Assembly (NCBI GenBank): GCA_947459425.1
Contig: CANHDJ010000013.1
Location: 1-64,000, forward strand
DNA length: 64,000 nt
From: Ignavibacteria bacterium
GTDB lineage: Bacteria > Bacteroidota > Ignavibacteria > Kapaibacteriales > UBA4661
Reading direction: 5' to 3'
Shown: positions 50,798-59,839 of the stretch, in pieces
Layout: every line of letters begins with the position of its first letter
Numbering within the stretch: the stretch's first letter is position 1
Translations under genes and position numbers: made by a program
Notes under the pieces: model-generated
Database searches by the model: none
The model's input: the letters and a program-made list of their open reading frames with translations, nothing else
Told to the model about the DNA's origin: nothing

Positions 50798-52168
50798 ATG
50801 ACCAAAACTATGCCTATCCGCAATGGCGCATTGCATCTTGCGCCATCCATGGAAGAAGTACAAATGCGCCTCAAAGAGGACTTTGCCGCCGTGCGCATTG
50901 CCACGATAGAACTCTGTCAACCGCTTGCCATTGAGGATTATGTTATCCAGACCGCGCCGTTTATGAGTCCTCCGCGTTGGCACTTGGGTCATACATCGTG
51001 GTTTTTTGAGATGCTGCTTCAGCGCTTTATGCCGGAGTACAGGATTTATTCAGATGCATTTTTGTACTATTTTAACTCGTATTATGAAGGTTTTGGCGCA
51101 CGGATAAACCGCCAAAAGCGCGGTGCGGTCTCGCGTCCGACCGTACACGAGACCTTGATGTATCGAACCCGTATTGATGGGCATTGCAAAATTTTACTGG
51201 AACGCCTACCGACCTTGCCCGAAGCCCGCGAAGCAGCTCGATTGCTGCGTTTGGGACTTGAACACGAAATGCAGCACCAAGAACTGCTTGTCTATGACAT
51301 CAAGCACCTTCTCGCCGATGAGTATAAACCGCTCATCGTTCAAGAAATGCCGCGCCCGGCGGTGCAGGTGCAAGGCGACGTTGAATTTGCGGGTGGTCTT
51401 TTTGAACTAGGCGCAAATGCCGATGAACACGAGTTTGTCTGGGATAACGAAGCGCCGCGCCATAAGGTTTATGTCAATAATTACGCACTAGACAAACGCC
51501 TCGTGACCAATGCCGAGTACCTTGAATTTATGCGCGATGGCGGCTACACGAACTACCGTTGGTGGCTTTCTGCTGCATGGGATTGGGTGAAGGCGGAATC
51601 CGTCCAAGCACCGATGTACTGGGAGCAGCAGGGCGACGGCACGGAATCGGCGTGGTATATTCGGGATTATCGTGGGCTGCGTCGCGCTGAAAACAATGAA
51701 CCTGTGCAGCATATTAGCTTCTACGAGGCAGCAGCCTTCGCAAAGTGGCGTGGGAAGAGGCTTCCGACCGAAGCAGAATGGGAACGCGCTTGCACACTGG
51801 ACGCAAACGGCAGCAAACAAGCATTTCCTTGGGGAAATGGCGCATTGGAGGCACAGCACGGTAATTTTCTTGAAAACAGTCTCTGGACAGCATCGGAGGC
51901 GGGTTCGTATTCGGACGGTATGACAGCAAGTGGCATCTGGCAAATGACGGGCGACCTCTGGGAATGGACAACCAGTGATTATGCACCATTTCCGGGCTTT
52001 ACGCCGCAGTTTGACGAATACAACGACAAGTGGTTTATCAATCAAAAAGTGCTGCGTGGCGGCTCATTTGCAACACCACGCGCCAGTATGCGCTCGACGT
52101 ATCGCAATTTTTTCCATCCGAACGAGCGATGGATGTCGTCTGGTTTTCGTTGTGCACGGACGCTGTAA
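50798..52168 (+). CDS. EgtB-type sulfoxide synthase (ergothioneine/ovothiol pathway)
   Basis: 456 residues. The N-terminal DinB-like part supplies three iron-binding His (HLGHTSWF near 63 and HEMQHQEL near 152), and the C-terminal formylglycine-enzyme-like FGE domain (about 205-456) has KRLPTEAEWERA and GDLWEWTTSDY, ending VLRGGSFATPR and SGFRCA. The enzyme joins hercynine (or histidine in the OvoA case) to a thiol as a sulfoxide. No EgtD methyltransferase is visible. The start at 50798 (MTKTMPIRNG) fits the family. It is divergent from mrdA. Confidence 0.82.
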   Translation: MTKTMPIRNGALHLAPSMEEVQMRLKEDFAAVRIATIELCQPLAIEDYVIQTAPFMSPPRWHLGHTSWFFEMLLQRFMPEYRIYSDAFLYYFNSYYEGFGARINRQKRGAVSRPTVHETLMYRTRIDGHCKILLERLPTLPEAREAARLLRLGLEHEMQHQELLVYDIKHLLADEYKPLIVQEMPRPAVQVQGDVEFAGGLFELGANADEHEFVWDNEAPRHKVYVNNYALDKRLVTNAEYLEFMRDGGYTNYRWWLSAAWDWVKAESVQAPMYWEQQGDGTESAWYIRDYRGLRRAENNEPVQHISFYEAAAFAKWRGKRLPTEAEWERACTLDANGSKQAFPWGNGALEAQHGNFLENSLWTASEAGSYSDGMTASGIWQMTGDLWEWTTSDYAPFPGFTPQFDEYNDKWFINQKVLRGGSFATPRASMRSTYRNFFHPNERWMSSGFRCARTL

Positions 52169-52285
52169 AAGCGGCATTTGAGAATAGTGGGGTCTAAAAA
52201 CCTCGAATGTAACGGTCAGAAATTACTTGCTCACCTTATACCATTTAAATTGCAAGGTTGCGGACATAATTAAATTAAACTATTC

Positions 52286-52457
52286 GGTTTTAAATGATTT
52301 CAGTTGGAAACGTCTAGGTTAAAGGCAAGAAATATCGCGCCGTCATACCGACGTACGTCGGTATCCATATCGAAAGAGATCGTACCCATGCCCCTCCAAT
52401 GGATGCCGACCTGCGCCCCAGCATGACAAAATTTTCCAACTAAAATCATTTAGAACC
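52286..52457. mobile_element. MITE-like element: 25-bp terminal inverted repeats around a palindromic core
   Basis: The outer arms at 52286-52310 and 52433-52457 are inverted copies matching at 23 of 25 bases (GGTT...ATGATTT and complement). Inside lie a second inverted pair, 52342-52368 and 52399-52427 (GTCAT...ATCCAT / ATGGAT...ATGAC), and a perfect 20-base palindrome at 52345-52364. It has no coding capacity. No target-site duplication is evident. It could be a mobile element, or a large hairpin regulating egtB transcripts. Confidence 0.6.
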
Positions 52458-52474
52458 AAAAAGCATTCCGTAAT

Positions 52475-52703
52475 AAGCCCTTAACCGAATCACAGAAAAC
52501 GACCAACAGGGTGCGAAGTAAGGTGCGGATTGCTATTGAACACACCATACGGCGCATCAAGATTTCTCGCTCTTGTGCTTGACCGCCAGCGCAAGACGAC
52601 CAAAGAGAAGCATCAAGGACGCTGGCAGATTGCCGCGGGAATAGCAAATCTCCGCCTGCTATATTCTGTTACCAAGCCTGAGCTGAAGAGGCTTTGGTTG
52701 TAA
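52475..52703 (+). pseudogene. IS5-family (DDE) transposase C-terminal remnant
   Basis: One frame reads KPLTESQKTTNRVRSKV, then IAIEHTIRRIKISRSCA and a stop; a second frame continues RQRKTTKEKHQGRWQIAAG and ends LKRLWL with a stop at 52701-52703. This is the conserved tail of IS5-like transposases (EH...RRIK...RQRK..) broken by a frameshift. The rest of the gene is missing. It lies just beside the inverted-repeat element at 52286-52457. Confidence 0.8.
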
Positions 52704-52748
52704 AACAAGGTAAATCAAAGAATTAATGATAAGTTTTGTCTGTTCTGT

Positions 52749-53114
52749 ATGCAGAATCGAATGCAGGATTTACAGGTGCTGATTCTCACCAGCGACGAGC
52801 ATTTAGGCGCAAATTCGCGTGTGTTGCTTGCCTCTTTACCGCAAGCAAATTCCTGCGCCATCGTGAAGACCGTTTCCGCTTTTAACTCTATGCTGCATCA
52901 TACGTTGGATGTGGTCTTTGTGGATGCCCGCGAACTATACGGACACAAGGGGAAGGGATTAGCAGAGCGTGTTGCCAACGAAGCGGCGCTGGTCGTGATT
53001 GCCCGCGATGGGCGTGATGCGGTGTTAGCATTTGACATAGAAGCAGCCGATTGTGTACCATTACCATTAGTGCCTTCGCGCCTTTTGACTGCTCTGGAGC
53101 GCATCGGGCAGTAA
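52749..53114 (+). CDS. CheY-like (possibly pseudo-) receiver domain protein
   Basis: 121 residues with the alternating beta/alpha pattern of a receiver: LQVLILTSDE near the start, LDVVFVDAREL near 55 (Asp at the expected site), AALVVIARDGRD near 78 and VPLPLVPSRLLTALERIG at the C terminus, where the canonical Lys is replaced. The N-terminal acidic pair is only partly kept, so phosphorylation is doubtful. No output domain and no kinase next to it. It may be a stand-alone or degenerate regulator. Confidence 0.55.
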   Translation: MQNRMQDLQVLILTSDEHLGANSRVLLASLPQANSCAIVKTVSAFNSMLHHTLDVVFVDARELYGHKGKGLAERVANEAALVVIARDGRDAVLAFDIEAADCVPLPLVPSRLLTALERIGQ

Positions 53115-53152
53115 AGGCAAGAAGCGGAAACCCATTGCCTATCTGTATTTGC

Positions 53153-54016
53153 CTACACGCTTACCATGAGCGATTTGATGACACGTGCATCGCCTTCAAG
53201 AGATAACTCCTCTATGCCGTCGTGCTGAAGAACAAAATTGACAATGAGTTCGCTACCGCTTGGCGGGATGATATGAATGGGGGGCAACATTTCATGCCGC
53301 AAATGAGCAATAATCGCCGTTGAAATTGCCCCTGTCCCACAAGCACCAGTTTCAGCTTCCACACCCCGCTCGAATGTGCGCAGACGCATCGTCTGTTCGC
53401 CGACTATGGTGTAGAAATTGGCATTTGCACCACGTGGAAAGGCGTTGTTGTGCCGCACAGCCGCTCCCCATTGGGCAATGTCAAAGCCATTGAAACCGGA
53501 TTGCATAACACCACCAACTTCTGGAAACCAGATCACGGCATGGTCGGAGCCAACATTGACGTACCCCGCCGTTATTTTGACATCATTATCAAGCCGCAGC
53601 AGCATTGGAAAAACAATTTCTTCCGGTTCGGGGAAGTACAAGCGCACGGAAGCGCGTATAGGATGAATCTCTGCTTGATATTTAATGTCCGAAGCGGCAA
53701 ACCAAATGTTCGGTGTACGGGAAGAGGTAAAAAATCCATGCTGCTCGGCAAAATGAACTGCGCAGCGCCCGCCATTGCCACACATTGCACCAAATGTACC
53801 ATCGGGGTTAAAAAAACGCATGACAAAGTGCAAGCCCGATTCCGCCGAAGCCTCCTCGACTAATATCAACCCTTCGGTGCGAGGTAAGTTGGCGCTTGCA
53901 GGGCAGAGTTTTTGTGCTAATTCACTTCCTTCCTGTTCGGAAAGATGATATTTGCGGTTATCAAGCACGACGAAGGTATTTCCGGCACCAGACATGAGCG
54001 AAACGTCCATATCCAT
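53153..54016 (-). CDS. dapF: Diaminopimelate epimerase
   Basis: 287 residues. Two catalytic Cys motifs are seen: AMCGNGGRCAVHF near residue 75 and ETGACGTGAIST near 220. It converts LL- to meso-diaminopimelate for lysine and peptidoglycan. The start at 54016 (MDMDVSLMSGAGNTFV) is the family start; a longer frame overlaps the upstream gene. It lies 68 bases after the TPR gene. Confidence 0.95.
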   Translation of the reverse strand: MDMDVSLMSGAGNTFVVLDNRKYHLSEQEGSELAQKLCPASANLPRTEGLILVEEASAESGLHFVMRFFNPDGTFGAMCGNGGRCAVHFAEQHGFFTSSRTPNIWFAASDIKYQAEIHPIRASVRLYFPEPEEIVFPMLLRLDNDVKITAGYVNVGSDHAVIWFPEVGGVMQSGFNGFDIAQWGAAVRHNNAFPRGANANFYTIVGEQTMRLRTFERGVEAETGACGTGAISTAIIAHLRHEMLPPIHIIPPSGSELIVNFVLQHDGIEELSLEGDARVIKSLMVSV

Positions 54017-54084
54017 AGTATTCTGCTCCTCAAAAAATGAACAACAATCGTGAAAAAAGCGATCAATTCGCCAAATGTACGACC

Positions 54085-55263
54085 TCATTTCCCGTAAGGG
54101 CGTTCCAAAAACTGTTTTGCGTACTTATGCGAATCATAATAATCTTCCCAACCGAGAACTTTTTTGTATTGCATAATAGCAAGATCGCGCTTGCCCTGAA
54201 TATCGTAAATATTGCCAACACGGGAGTTGAGCATAATCATCCAGCCGGAAGGCTTTTCGTCGAGTTTACGGGAAAACTCGTCGCATTTGTAAAAATAGTT
54301 GAGAGCCTCGTCATATTTGCCACGCTGCATAAGCGATAGACCAATGTAGTACATTGATTCGCGGGCAATAATGTTATCATAACCAACTTTGCGATCAATA
54401 CAATTATTCAAGATTTCGCGCCATGCGCCTTCCATTTTATCGTAGTTGCCCAACTGCACGTAGCATCGCCCCAAATAGGCTTTGAACATGGAGTTTTTAG
54501 GGTAATCCCCACACAACTGCTCGGCAATGGCAAGTGCTTCGGTGTAATTTCGTTCCATGCCGTATTGTAGTTGCAAGAGTACAACTTTCGCTTCCGTCGA
54601 GGCATAGCGAGCGCTTTGTGCAGCCAACTTCAGTTCCGCGATGCCCGCACGTTTATCGCCCGGTGGAAGCATAGCGATAAGCGGTTTGACAGCCGGGTAA
54701 CGCTCAGGAATGGACTCCATAAAATAATGATAAATCCCAATGCCCAGCATGACATCGCGGTTTCCGGGCGCAACCTCTTGGCATTTTTGCACAAGGTCAA
54801 AGGCTCGTTTGCCGTCGAGTGCCGCCGCCGCCCAATCATTCCGTAAAACAAAAAAACGCCCGCGAAAGCCCATAATACCGCCCTTGAAGAACAGCCCGAC
54901 AATATCATTTTCGTTTTGACCGAGAATACTGTCGCATAGCGTGATAACGCGGCTGACTTTACGTAAAAATCGCTCGTCCATGCGCTTATCACGGCTGTTT
55001 GTGCTGATTTCCCACCAATCAACCATTGCATCCAAGAAGTAGCCTACCGGATGCTGCGGATATGCCTGTATCACCTTTTGAAACTCCGTACTGGCACTAT
55101 CAAACTCTAAGTTGTAAATATGGCGAACACCTACACGCACTGCAGCATCAGCATCGGAGCGCATTAACGCCCATTGTGCTTGAACGGGAGCAACGCCGAG
55201 CATAGCAATGATAAAAACGGAAATACAGGCGAAGCGTGGAAGAGAGCAGGCAAATACATTCAC
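54085..55263 (-). CDS. Exported tetratricopeptide repeat protein
   Basis: 392 residues. Signal peptide (VFIIAMLGVAPVQAQ) and helical repeats: IYNLEFDSASTEFQKVIQAYPQHP near 50, SMFKAYLGRCYVQLGNYDKMEGAWREIL near 265, YIGLSLMQRGKYDEALNYFYKC near 315 and VGNIYDIQGKRDLAIMQYKKVL near 355. It is a periplasmic or surface scaffold of unknown partner. It probably shares a transcript with dapF, but no functional link is evident. Confidence 0.85.
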   Translation of the reverse strand: MNVFACSLPRFACISVFIIAMLGVAPVQAQWALMRSDADAAVRVGVRHIYNLEFDSASTEFQKVIQAYPQHPVGYFLDAMVDWWEISTNSRDKRMDERFLRKVSRVITLCDSILGQNENDIVGLFFKGGIMGFRGRFFVLRNDWAAAALDGKRAFDLVQKCQEVAPGNRDVMLGIGIYHYFMESIPERYPAVKPLIAMLPPGDKRAGIAELKLAAQSARYASTEAKVVLLQLQYGMERNYTEALAIAEQLCGDYPKNSMFKAYLGRCYVQLGNYDKMEGAWREILNNCIDRKVGYDNIIARESMYYIGLSLMQRGKYDEALNYFYKCDEFSRKLDEKPSGWMIMLNSRVGNIYDIQGKRDLAIMQYKKVLGWEDYYDSHKYAKQFLERPYGK

Positions 55264-55389
55264 AGCAAAGACAGAATAACGAAATTGGCAAAATGGTGAA
55301 TTGTTCAGGTGCGTTCTCCTCTTGGGCGCTTTGGTATACGAGAAAAGTTTAAGTTCAATGCATTTTCCAGAGCGTGTTCACGAGTGATT

Positions 55390-55569
55390 TCAAGAAAGGC
55401 TTGCAATATACTCCAAAACTCTTCTTTTCATTGCCTCCTCGACTTCTACGTGGGCTGTGCCTTTAATCATTTCTTCTAACTGAGGGCAATATGAGGCATA
55501 GCCAGATTCGCCCCAGCGACGAATGAGAATCTCGTAATCATGTGGGTTGGTGCTGATTGGTTTGTCCAT
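55390..55569 (-). CDS. Short HicB-like protein
   Basis: 59 residues from the start at 55569. It reads YEILIRRWGESGYASYCPQLEE, a partial HicB-type RNase-H-like fold (EIxIxxxxxxxYxAxxPQLP), followed by MIKGTAHVEVEEAMKRRVLEY. No HicA toxin is next to it, so it may be an orphan. Small genes of this type are easily over-called, but the HicB pattern is clear. The 125 bases before it hold no gene. Confidence 0.55.
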   Translation of the reverse strand: MDKPISTNPHDYEILIRRWGESGYASYCPQLEEMIKGTAHVEVEEAMKRRVLEYIASLS

Positions 55570-55802
55570 AACGAAAAATTGTTCAGTGTTGAATGGCAAA
55601 AAAAAATGCGTCGCGGGTGAGTTCTTATCACGCATCGCGGGCAGGTGAATATCTATGCGCAAAATTACAATTTCTTTTTCCGAAAAAAAATGATTCTGCC
55701 CGTGAAACTTTTTTTATGTCGGCTCGTTTACCAAATAAAGAGAAAAAGCATATAATTTTTACCACACTATTTGTATCATTATTTTTTATTAAAGGTGTAG
55801 CC

Positions 55803-56156
55803 ATGAAGAAACAATATTTCTCTACATTGCTTTTTGCAATAATATTTGCTATAATGCCAGCATTTTTAGCAGCTCAGTCAACAGTATCACCTCAAAACGA
55901 TATTGCAACATTGCGTAAAGCGATAGGTTATCCGCAATGGGCTATCAATCGTCAAATTGAAGGACGATTTGTAATGGAAGTGTACGTCGGCAACAATGGT
56001 GAAGTTGCAATGGTGAATTTTGACGCAATCAACAGCACTCCCGAAATCACCCCGCTTATTGCCGAAGTATCACAAAAAATCTACGAATATCGCTTTTCTC
56101 CTGAACTTGCGGGACAGACCTTGCGCATTCCATTCCGCTTTGCACTGACAAAGTAA
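55803..56156 (+). CDS. Small exported protein with a TonB C-terminal-like domain only
   Basis: 117 residues. Signal peptide (MKKQYFSTLLFAIIFAIMPAFLAAQ) and a mature domain resembling a TonB C-terminal domain without anchor or Pro linker: YPQWAINRQIEGRFVMEVYVGNNGEVAM and YEYRFSPELAGQTLRIPFRF. The family YPxxA...EG.v.v.v.v...G.v is met in periplasmic proteins of Bacteroidota. The AT-rich region at 55570-55802 before it holds no gene. Confidence 0.7.
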   Translation: MKKQYFSTLLFAIIFAIMPAFLAAQSTVSPQNDIATLRKAIGYPQWAINRQIEGRFVMEVYVGNNGEVAMVNFDAINSTPEITPLIAEVSQKIYEYRFSPELAGQTLRIPFRFALTK

Positions 56157-56181
56157 TGTCTCGGATAGGTCGATAAAAACA

Positions 56182-56230
56182 GAACTTCCGCACGTGACTT
56201 CATCGAATAAGAAGTCGTGTGCGGAAGTTC
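56182..56230. terminator. Long stem-loop, second of two hairpins between convergent genes
   Basis: GAACTTCCGCACGTGACTTC (56182-56201) and its inverted copy at 56211-56230 match at 18 of 20 positions. On the minus strand the stem is followed by TGTTTTTATC, so it may act as a back-up terminator for the ribosomal operon, and on the plus strand it closes the gene ending at 56156. Confidence 0.6.
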
Positions 56231-56270
56231 CCATTGTATGGAGAAAGCAAATATGCTCTAATCTGCAATA

Positions 56271-56310
56271 ACCAAAAAGGCAATCGCTTGTATGCGATTG
56301 CCTTTTTGGT
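56271..56310 (-). terminator. Terminator of the rplL transcript
   Basis: ACCAAAAAGGCAATCGC (56271-56287) and its inverted copy (56294-56310) are a near-perfect stem with A/T-rich ends, about 25 bases beyond the rplL stop. Together with the hairpin at 56182-56230 it ends the secE-rplL unit, so rpoBC is not read through from here. Confidence 0.85.
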
Positions 56311-56334
56311 TGTTTTCTCTGGAGAAGCAGAAAT

Positions 56335-56715
56335 TTACTTGAGAGTAACTTTTGCGCCTGCTTCTTCAAGTTTTTTCTTCATGCTCTCGGATTCTTCTTT
56401 GGTTGCGCCTTCTTTGAGGACTTTTGGAGCGCCATCAACCATATCTTTTGCTTCTTTCAAGCCAAGACCGGTCAATTCGCGCACAACTTTGATAACATTG
56501 AGTTTGCTTGCACCGGCATCGGTGAGTTCAACGTCAAATTCAGTTTTTTCTTCAACCGCAGCGGCAGGTGCGCCAGCAGCAGGCATAGCACCCATCATCA
56601 TCGGAGCAGCAGCCGTCACACCGAATTTATCTTCGAGAGCTTTTTTAAGGTCAGCAGCTTCCATCAAGGTAAGGCTGCTAATATCTTCTACGAGTTTTGA
56701 TACTTTATCAGACAT
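56335..56715 (-). CDS. rplL: Ribosomal protein bL12 (L7/L12)
   Basis: 126 residues. N-terminal dimerisation helix, a flexible Ala/Pro/Gly hinge with Met-rich start ([17 protein letters not shown]), and the factor-binding C-terminal domain ([24 protein letters not shown]). It recruits elongation factors to the ribosome as a multimer on L10. The start at 56715 ([10 protein letters not shown]) is chosen over a five-residue longer frame. Confidence 0.97.
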   Translation of the reverse strand: MSDKVSKLVEDISSLTLMEAADLKKALEDKFGVTAAAPMMMGAMPAAGAPAAAVEEKTEFDVELTDAGASKLNVIKVVRELTGLGLKEAKDMVDGAPKVLKEGATKEESESMKKKLEEAGAKVTLK

Positions 56716-56924
56716 TGGGAATAACTCCAAAAAAATGAAAAATGTTGTGTTCTATTGAATATTTTGCCAATCGTGTGAAGGCAAAACAATGGGCATTGAA
56801 GCGGTAAGTCGCCTGAAATCAAGTGTGGAATGAAATTGTCAAAAAGCACGATGAATTGATGATAGAATCGGAATCGCTGGTACGGAAAAGATTCAGCACT
56901 CAAGATTCCTGACTCAATACGTCG

Positions 56925-57449
56925 TTATTTACCTTGCTTTTTCGCTACTTCTTCGACGAGGTATGCCACATCACGCATAACTGCGTTGATGGAACCCACG
57001 ATGCCAGAAATTGGAGCGTGAATGCTACCAATAATGCCAGCAATCATATCCTCGCGTGTTGGAAGTTCGGACACGGCTTTAAGTTGCGAACCGTCGAAAG
57101 ATTGTCCTTCGATGATTGCAAGTTTCAGTTCCGGCTTTTTGTCTTTCTCGAAATACTTCCGAATGACTTTTGCCGGAGCAATCGGGTCGTCATACGCAAA
57201 GACAATCGCTGTATTGCCTTTGAGGGCTTTTTCAGCAACGTCAAATTTTCCATCTTCTTTCAAGGCAAGATGGATAAGCGTATTTTTTGCCAATTTCATT
57301 TCAGCATTGACTTTGCGGAATTCCCGACGGAGTTCGCTGGATTGTGCTACGGTCATACCGCCCGCATTCACAAGGTACATGGACTTTGTGTTTTCGAGCT
57401 GACGGACAAGTCCAGCAACAATTTCGCGTTTTTTCTCTTTGGTAACCAT
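56925..57449 (-). CDS. rplJ: Ribosomal protein uL10
   Basis: 174 residues (EKKREIVAGLVRQLENT at the start, LKLAIIEGQSFDG near 105). It builds the stalk base that holds L7/L12 copies. The start at 57449 fits the family; the frame extends upstream without an appropriate start. It lies 125 bases after rplA and 210 before rplL. The long gap to rplL is likely to hold leader RNA. Confidence 0.96.
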   Translation of the reverse strand: MVTKEKKREIVAGLVRQLENTKSMYLVNAGGMTVAQSSELRREFRKVNAEMKLAKNTLIHLALKEDGKFDVAEKALKGNTAIVFAYDDPIAPAKVIRKYFEKDKKPELKLAIIEGQSFDGSQLKAVSELPTREDMIAGIIGSIHAPISGIVGSINAVMRDVAYLVEEVAKKQGK

Positions 57450-57574
57450 GCTGAATGTTGAATTAAATAATGCGTGGTCGGAATATGAGATATAAGGGCG
57501 CAATGAGCAGTTACAGCCGCGTCATTGCTTGAGTGCGTAAACATTGTTAGAAAGGAAGCGCTTTAAGAAGCACA

Positions 57575-58279
57575 TTATCCTTGAATCAAGAGCAATTCTG
57601 TTTCGGAAATGGCAACACCAGGTCCCATTGTCGAGGAAAGGTGGACGCTCTTGATATATTTGCCTTTAGCAGTCGAAGGCTTTGCACGAAGAATACTTGC
57701 GTAAAATGTACGGAAGTTTTCTTCGATTTTTGCCGGGTCAAATGATGCTTTGCCAATACCTGCATGGATATTGCCAGCTTTATCAACACGGAATTCAATC
57801 TTACCAGCTTTCACCTCGCGTACTGCTTTTGCAACATCGGTCGTAACGGTGCCGCTTTTGGGGTTTGGCATCAAACCGCGTGGACCAAGAATTTTACCCA
57901 AACGACCAAGTTGTCCCATCACATCTGGTGTAGCGATGATAATGTCGGTATCGGTCCAGCCACCTTGAATTTTTTCAAGATATTCTTCAAAGCCAGCATA
58001 ATCTGCACCAGCAGCTAGAGCCTCTTTGTCGAGTGGCGATTTAGCGATCACAAGTACACGGACAGTTTTACCCGTTCCGTTTGGAAGGGCGACGGTTCCG
58101 CGCACGACCTGATCTGCTTTGCGGGGATCAACGCCAAGTTGCATAGCAATATCGAATGACTCATCGAATTTTGCGGTAGCATTTTTTTTGACTAGCGCGA
58201 TTGCTTCTGCAATGGTATATTCTTTATTGGGGGTAATGCTCTTAATCGCAGCATTAAAACGTTTACTACGGCGTTTCAT
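57575..58279 (-). CDS. rplA: Ribosomal protein uL1
   Basis: 234 residues with [10 protein letters not shown] at the N terminus, the family core [30 protein letters not shown] and [10 protein letters not shown] near the end. It binds 23S rRNA at the L1 stalk and represses its own operon in other bacteria. Order rplK-rplA-rplJ-rplL is conserved. Confidence 0.97.
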   Translation of the reverse strand: MKRRSKRFNAAIKSITPNKEYTIAEAIALVKKNATAKFDESFDIAMQLGVDPRKADQVVRGTVALPNGTGKTVRVLVIAKSPLDKEALAAGADYAGFEEYLEKIQGGWTDTDIIIATPDVMGQLGRLGKILGPRGLMPNPKSGTVTTDVAKAVREVKAGKIEFRVDKAGNIHAGIGKASFDPAKIEENFRTFYASILRAKPSTAKGKYIKSVHLSSTMGPGVAISETELLLIQG

Positions 58280-58368
58280 AAATATTCTTCAGAAACAGTG
58301 ATGAAAATGCGGTACAAACGGGCGTTCTGATGCCCTTCCGCGTTATTGAGTCAGAATCAGGAGGTTTT

Positions 58369-58794
58369 TTAGCCTTCAACGGTAACGCCAAGGCTGTTTG
58401 CCGTGCCGATAATCATGCTCATCGCTGCTTCCAACGTATCGCAGTTCAAATCAGCCATTTTGAGTTTCGCCACTTCTTCAACTTGCTTTCTGGTCATCGA
58501 ACCGACTTTGTTACGGTTTGGTTCGGCAGAGCCTTTAGGCAATTTGATAGCAGCTTTAATCAACTCCGCAGCCGGAGGTGATTTCAGTTCAAAGGTGAAA
58601 GTTTTATCGCTGTAAAATGTTATTACTGCTGGAATGACTTGACCAGCTTGTTTTTGAGTTTTAGCGTTGAATTGTTTTACAAACTCCATACCGCTCAAAC
58701 CGCGCTGACCAAAGGCGGGACCTACTGGTGGAGCCATTGTCGCTTGACCACCCGGAAGTTGCAGCTTAAATGCGCCTGCTACTTTTTTTGCCAT
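58369..58794 (-). CDS. rplK: Ribosomal protein uL11
   Basis: 141 residues, with [21 protein letters not shown] near residue 12 and [18 protein letters not shown] near 90. It belongs to the GTPase-associated centre and is needed for RelA sensing of starved ribosomes; the Rel/SpoT enzyme is encoded at 774-3062. The stop lies 89 bases before the rplA start. Confidence 0.97.
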   Translation of the reverse strand: MAKKVAGAFKLQLPGGQATMAPPVGPAFGQRGLSGMEFVKQFNAKTQKQAGQVIPAVITFYSDKTFTFELKSPPAAELIKAAIKLPKGSAEPNRNKVGSMTRKQVEEVAKLKMADLNCDTLEAAMSMIIGTANSLGVTVEG

Positions 58795-58831
58795 TGCTGT
58801 TGCCTAGAAAAAAGTGAAAATATTAGTAGTA

Positions 58832-59371
58832 TTATGCTTCTATTTCAATTTGGCTGAAGTCTAGTTCTACTGGGGTTTTACGTCCCAAAATACCAACCTC
58901 AACTTTAAGTTTTTGCTTTTCGTTATTCACTTCTTTGACCGTACCAGAGAATCCCGTGAACGGACCGTCAATAACTTTTACAGGATCGCCCTCGGCAAAG
59001 TGTGTCTCAACGACGGCAATATTTTTTCGCTCTTCCACACGCCCTAAAATACGGTCAACTTCATCATCGCGGAGTGGGTCGGGTTCGGCTTTTGTACCCA
59101 AGAAACCCAGCATGGAAGGCGTGTTAGAGATAACATCTTTCACGCGATTATCCAGAACCGCCTTGATGATGATGTAACCAGGAAGGAAATTCCGTGTGCG
59201 CTTGTATTTTTTGCCATTGCGAATCTCATAAACAGATTCCTGCGGCACCAGCACCTCTGCAAAGCGATCTTGAATTTGGAGGCGATTAATTTCCGATAAA
59301 AGCGCCTTACGAACACGATCCTCATGTCCTGAGAATGTGCGTAGTGCGTACCATTTCAATTCATTGCCCAT
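58832..59371 (-). CDS. nusG: Transcription termination/antitermination factor NusG
   Basis: 179 residues. NGN domain (KWYALRTFSGHEDRVRKAL at the start, FLPGYIIIKAVLD near 65) and a C-terminal KOW domain (EGDPVKVIDGPFTGFSGTVKEVNNEK). It binds RNA polymerase and links it to Rho or the ribosome. The start at 59371 (MGNELKWYAL) is preferred over a GTG three codons upstream. Confidence 0.97.
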   Translation of the reverse strand: MGNELKWYALRTFSGHEDRVRKALLSEINRLQIQDRFAEVLVPQESVYEIRNGKKYKRTRNFLPGYIIIKAVLDNRVKDVISNTPSMLGFLGTKAEPDPLRDDEVDRILGRVEERKNIAVVETHFAEGDPVKVIDGPFTGFSGTVKEVNNEKQKLKVEVGILGRKTPVELDFSQIEIEA

Positions 59372-59456
59372 TGATACCACACGCTTTAGAAGATGGAGTA
59401 AAGGAATAGTTTGGGAGGAACTTGTGCCGAAGGTGAGATCGTTCTCTCAAGCAGGA

Positions 59457-59639
59457 TTAAAACAGGCTTCTCATCACAAGGGTCATGCCAGTGTCGATAA
59501 TATAAACGCAAACTGCCACGACAAGGCAACTCACGATGACAACCATGGTTGCTTCGCGCAACTGCTCACGGGTGGGCCAAGCGACCTTATTCATCTCTTT
59601 ACGAACGTCTTCAACGAATTTTTTGATGCTTTCAATCAT
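59457..59639 (-). CDS. secE: Preprotein translocase subunit SecE
   Basis: 60 residues with the conserved cytoplasmic helix KKFVEDVRKEMNKVAWPTREQL and one C-terminal membrane span. It clamps SecY in the membrane. It lies between tRNA-Trp and nusG, the standard order. Confidence 0.95.
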   Translation of the reverse strand: MIESIKKFVEDVRKEMNKVAWPTREQLREATMVVIVSCLVVAVCVYIIDTGMTLVMRSLF

Positions 59640-59673
59640 AGCAAACTATCAAACGAAGTGATAAAATTGTTTG

Positions 59674-59746
59674 CACGGGCGGCAGGAATCGAACCCGCAA
59701 CCTACGGTTTTGGAGACCGCCACTCTACCAGTTGAGCTACGCCCGT
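59674..59746 (-). tRNA. tRNA-Trp (CCA anticodon)
   Basis: On the minus strand a 73-base cloverleaf: acceptor ACGGGCG/CGCCCGT, D-arm GCTCAACTGGTAGAG, anticodon loop around CCA, T-arm GGTTCGATTCC. It lies directly upstream of secE, as in many bacteria. Confidence 0.95.
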
Positions 59747-59839
59747 GTATGTTGACAATGAAAAGAACGTCTTCTTCTGTCCTAATGACAAAGCAGCACA
59801 GACGTTGCTGCCTGTGCTTTCTTTTGAAAAACTTTTCGA

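Noticed and set aside
55390-55569. Full HicA/HicB toxin-antitoxin pair
   Set aside because: Only the HicB-like half is present; no HicA gene is adjacent on either strand.
57450-57574. L10 leader RNA element between rplA and rplJ
   Set aside because: The spacing fits an L10 leader, but I cannot fold or match its conserved kink-turn by eye with confidence.
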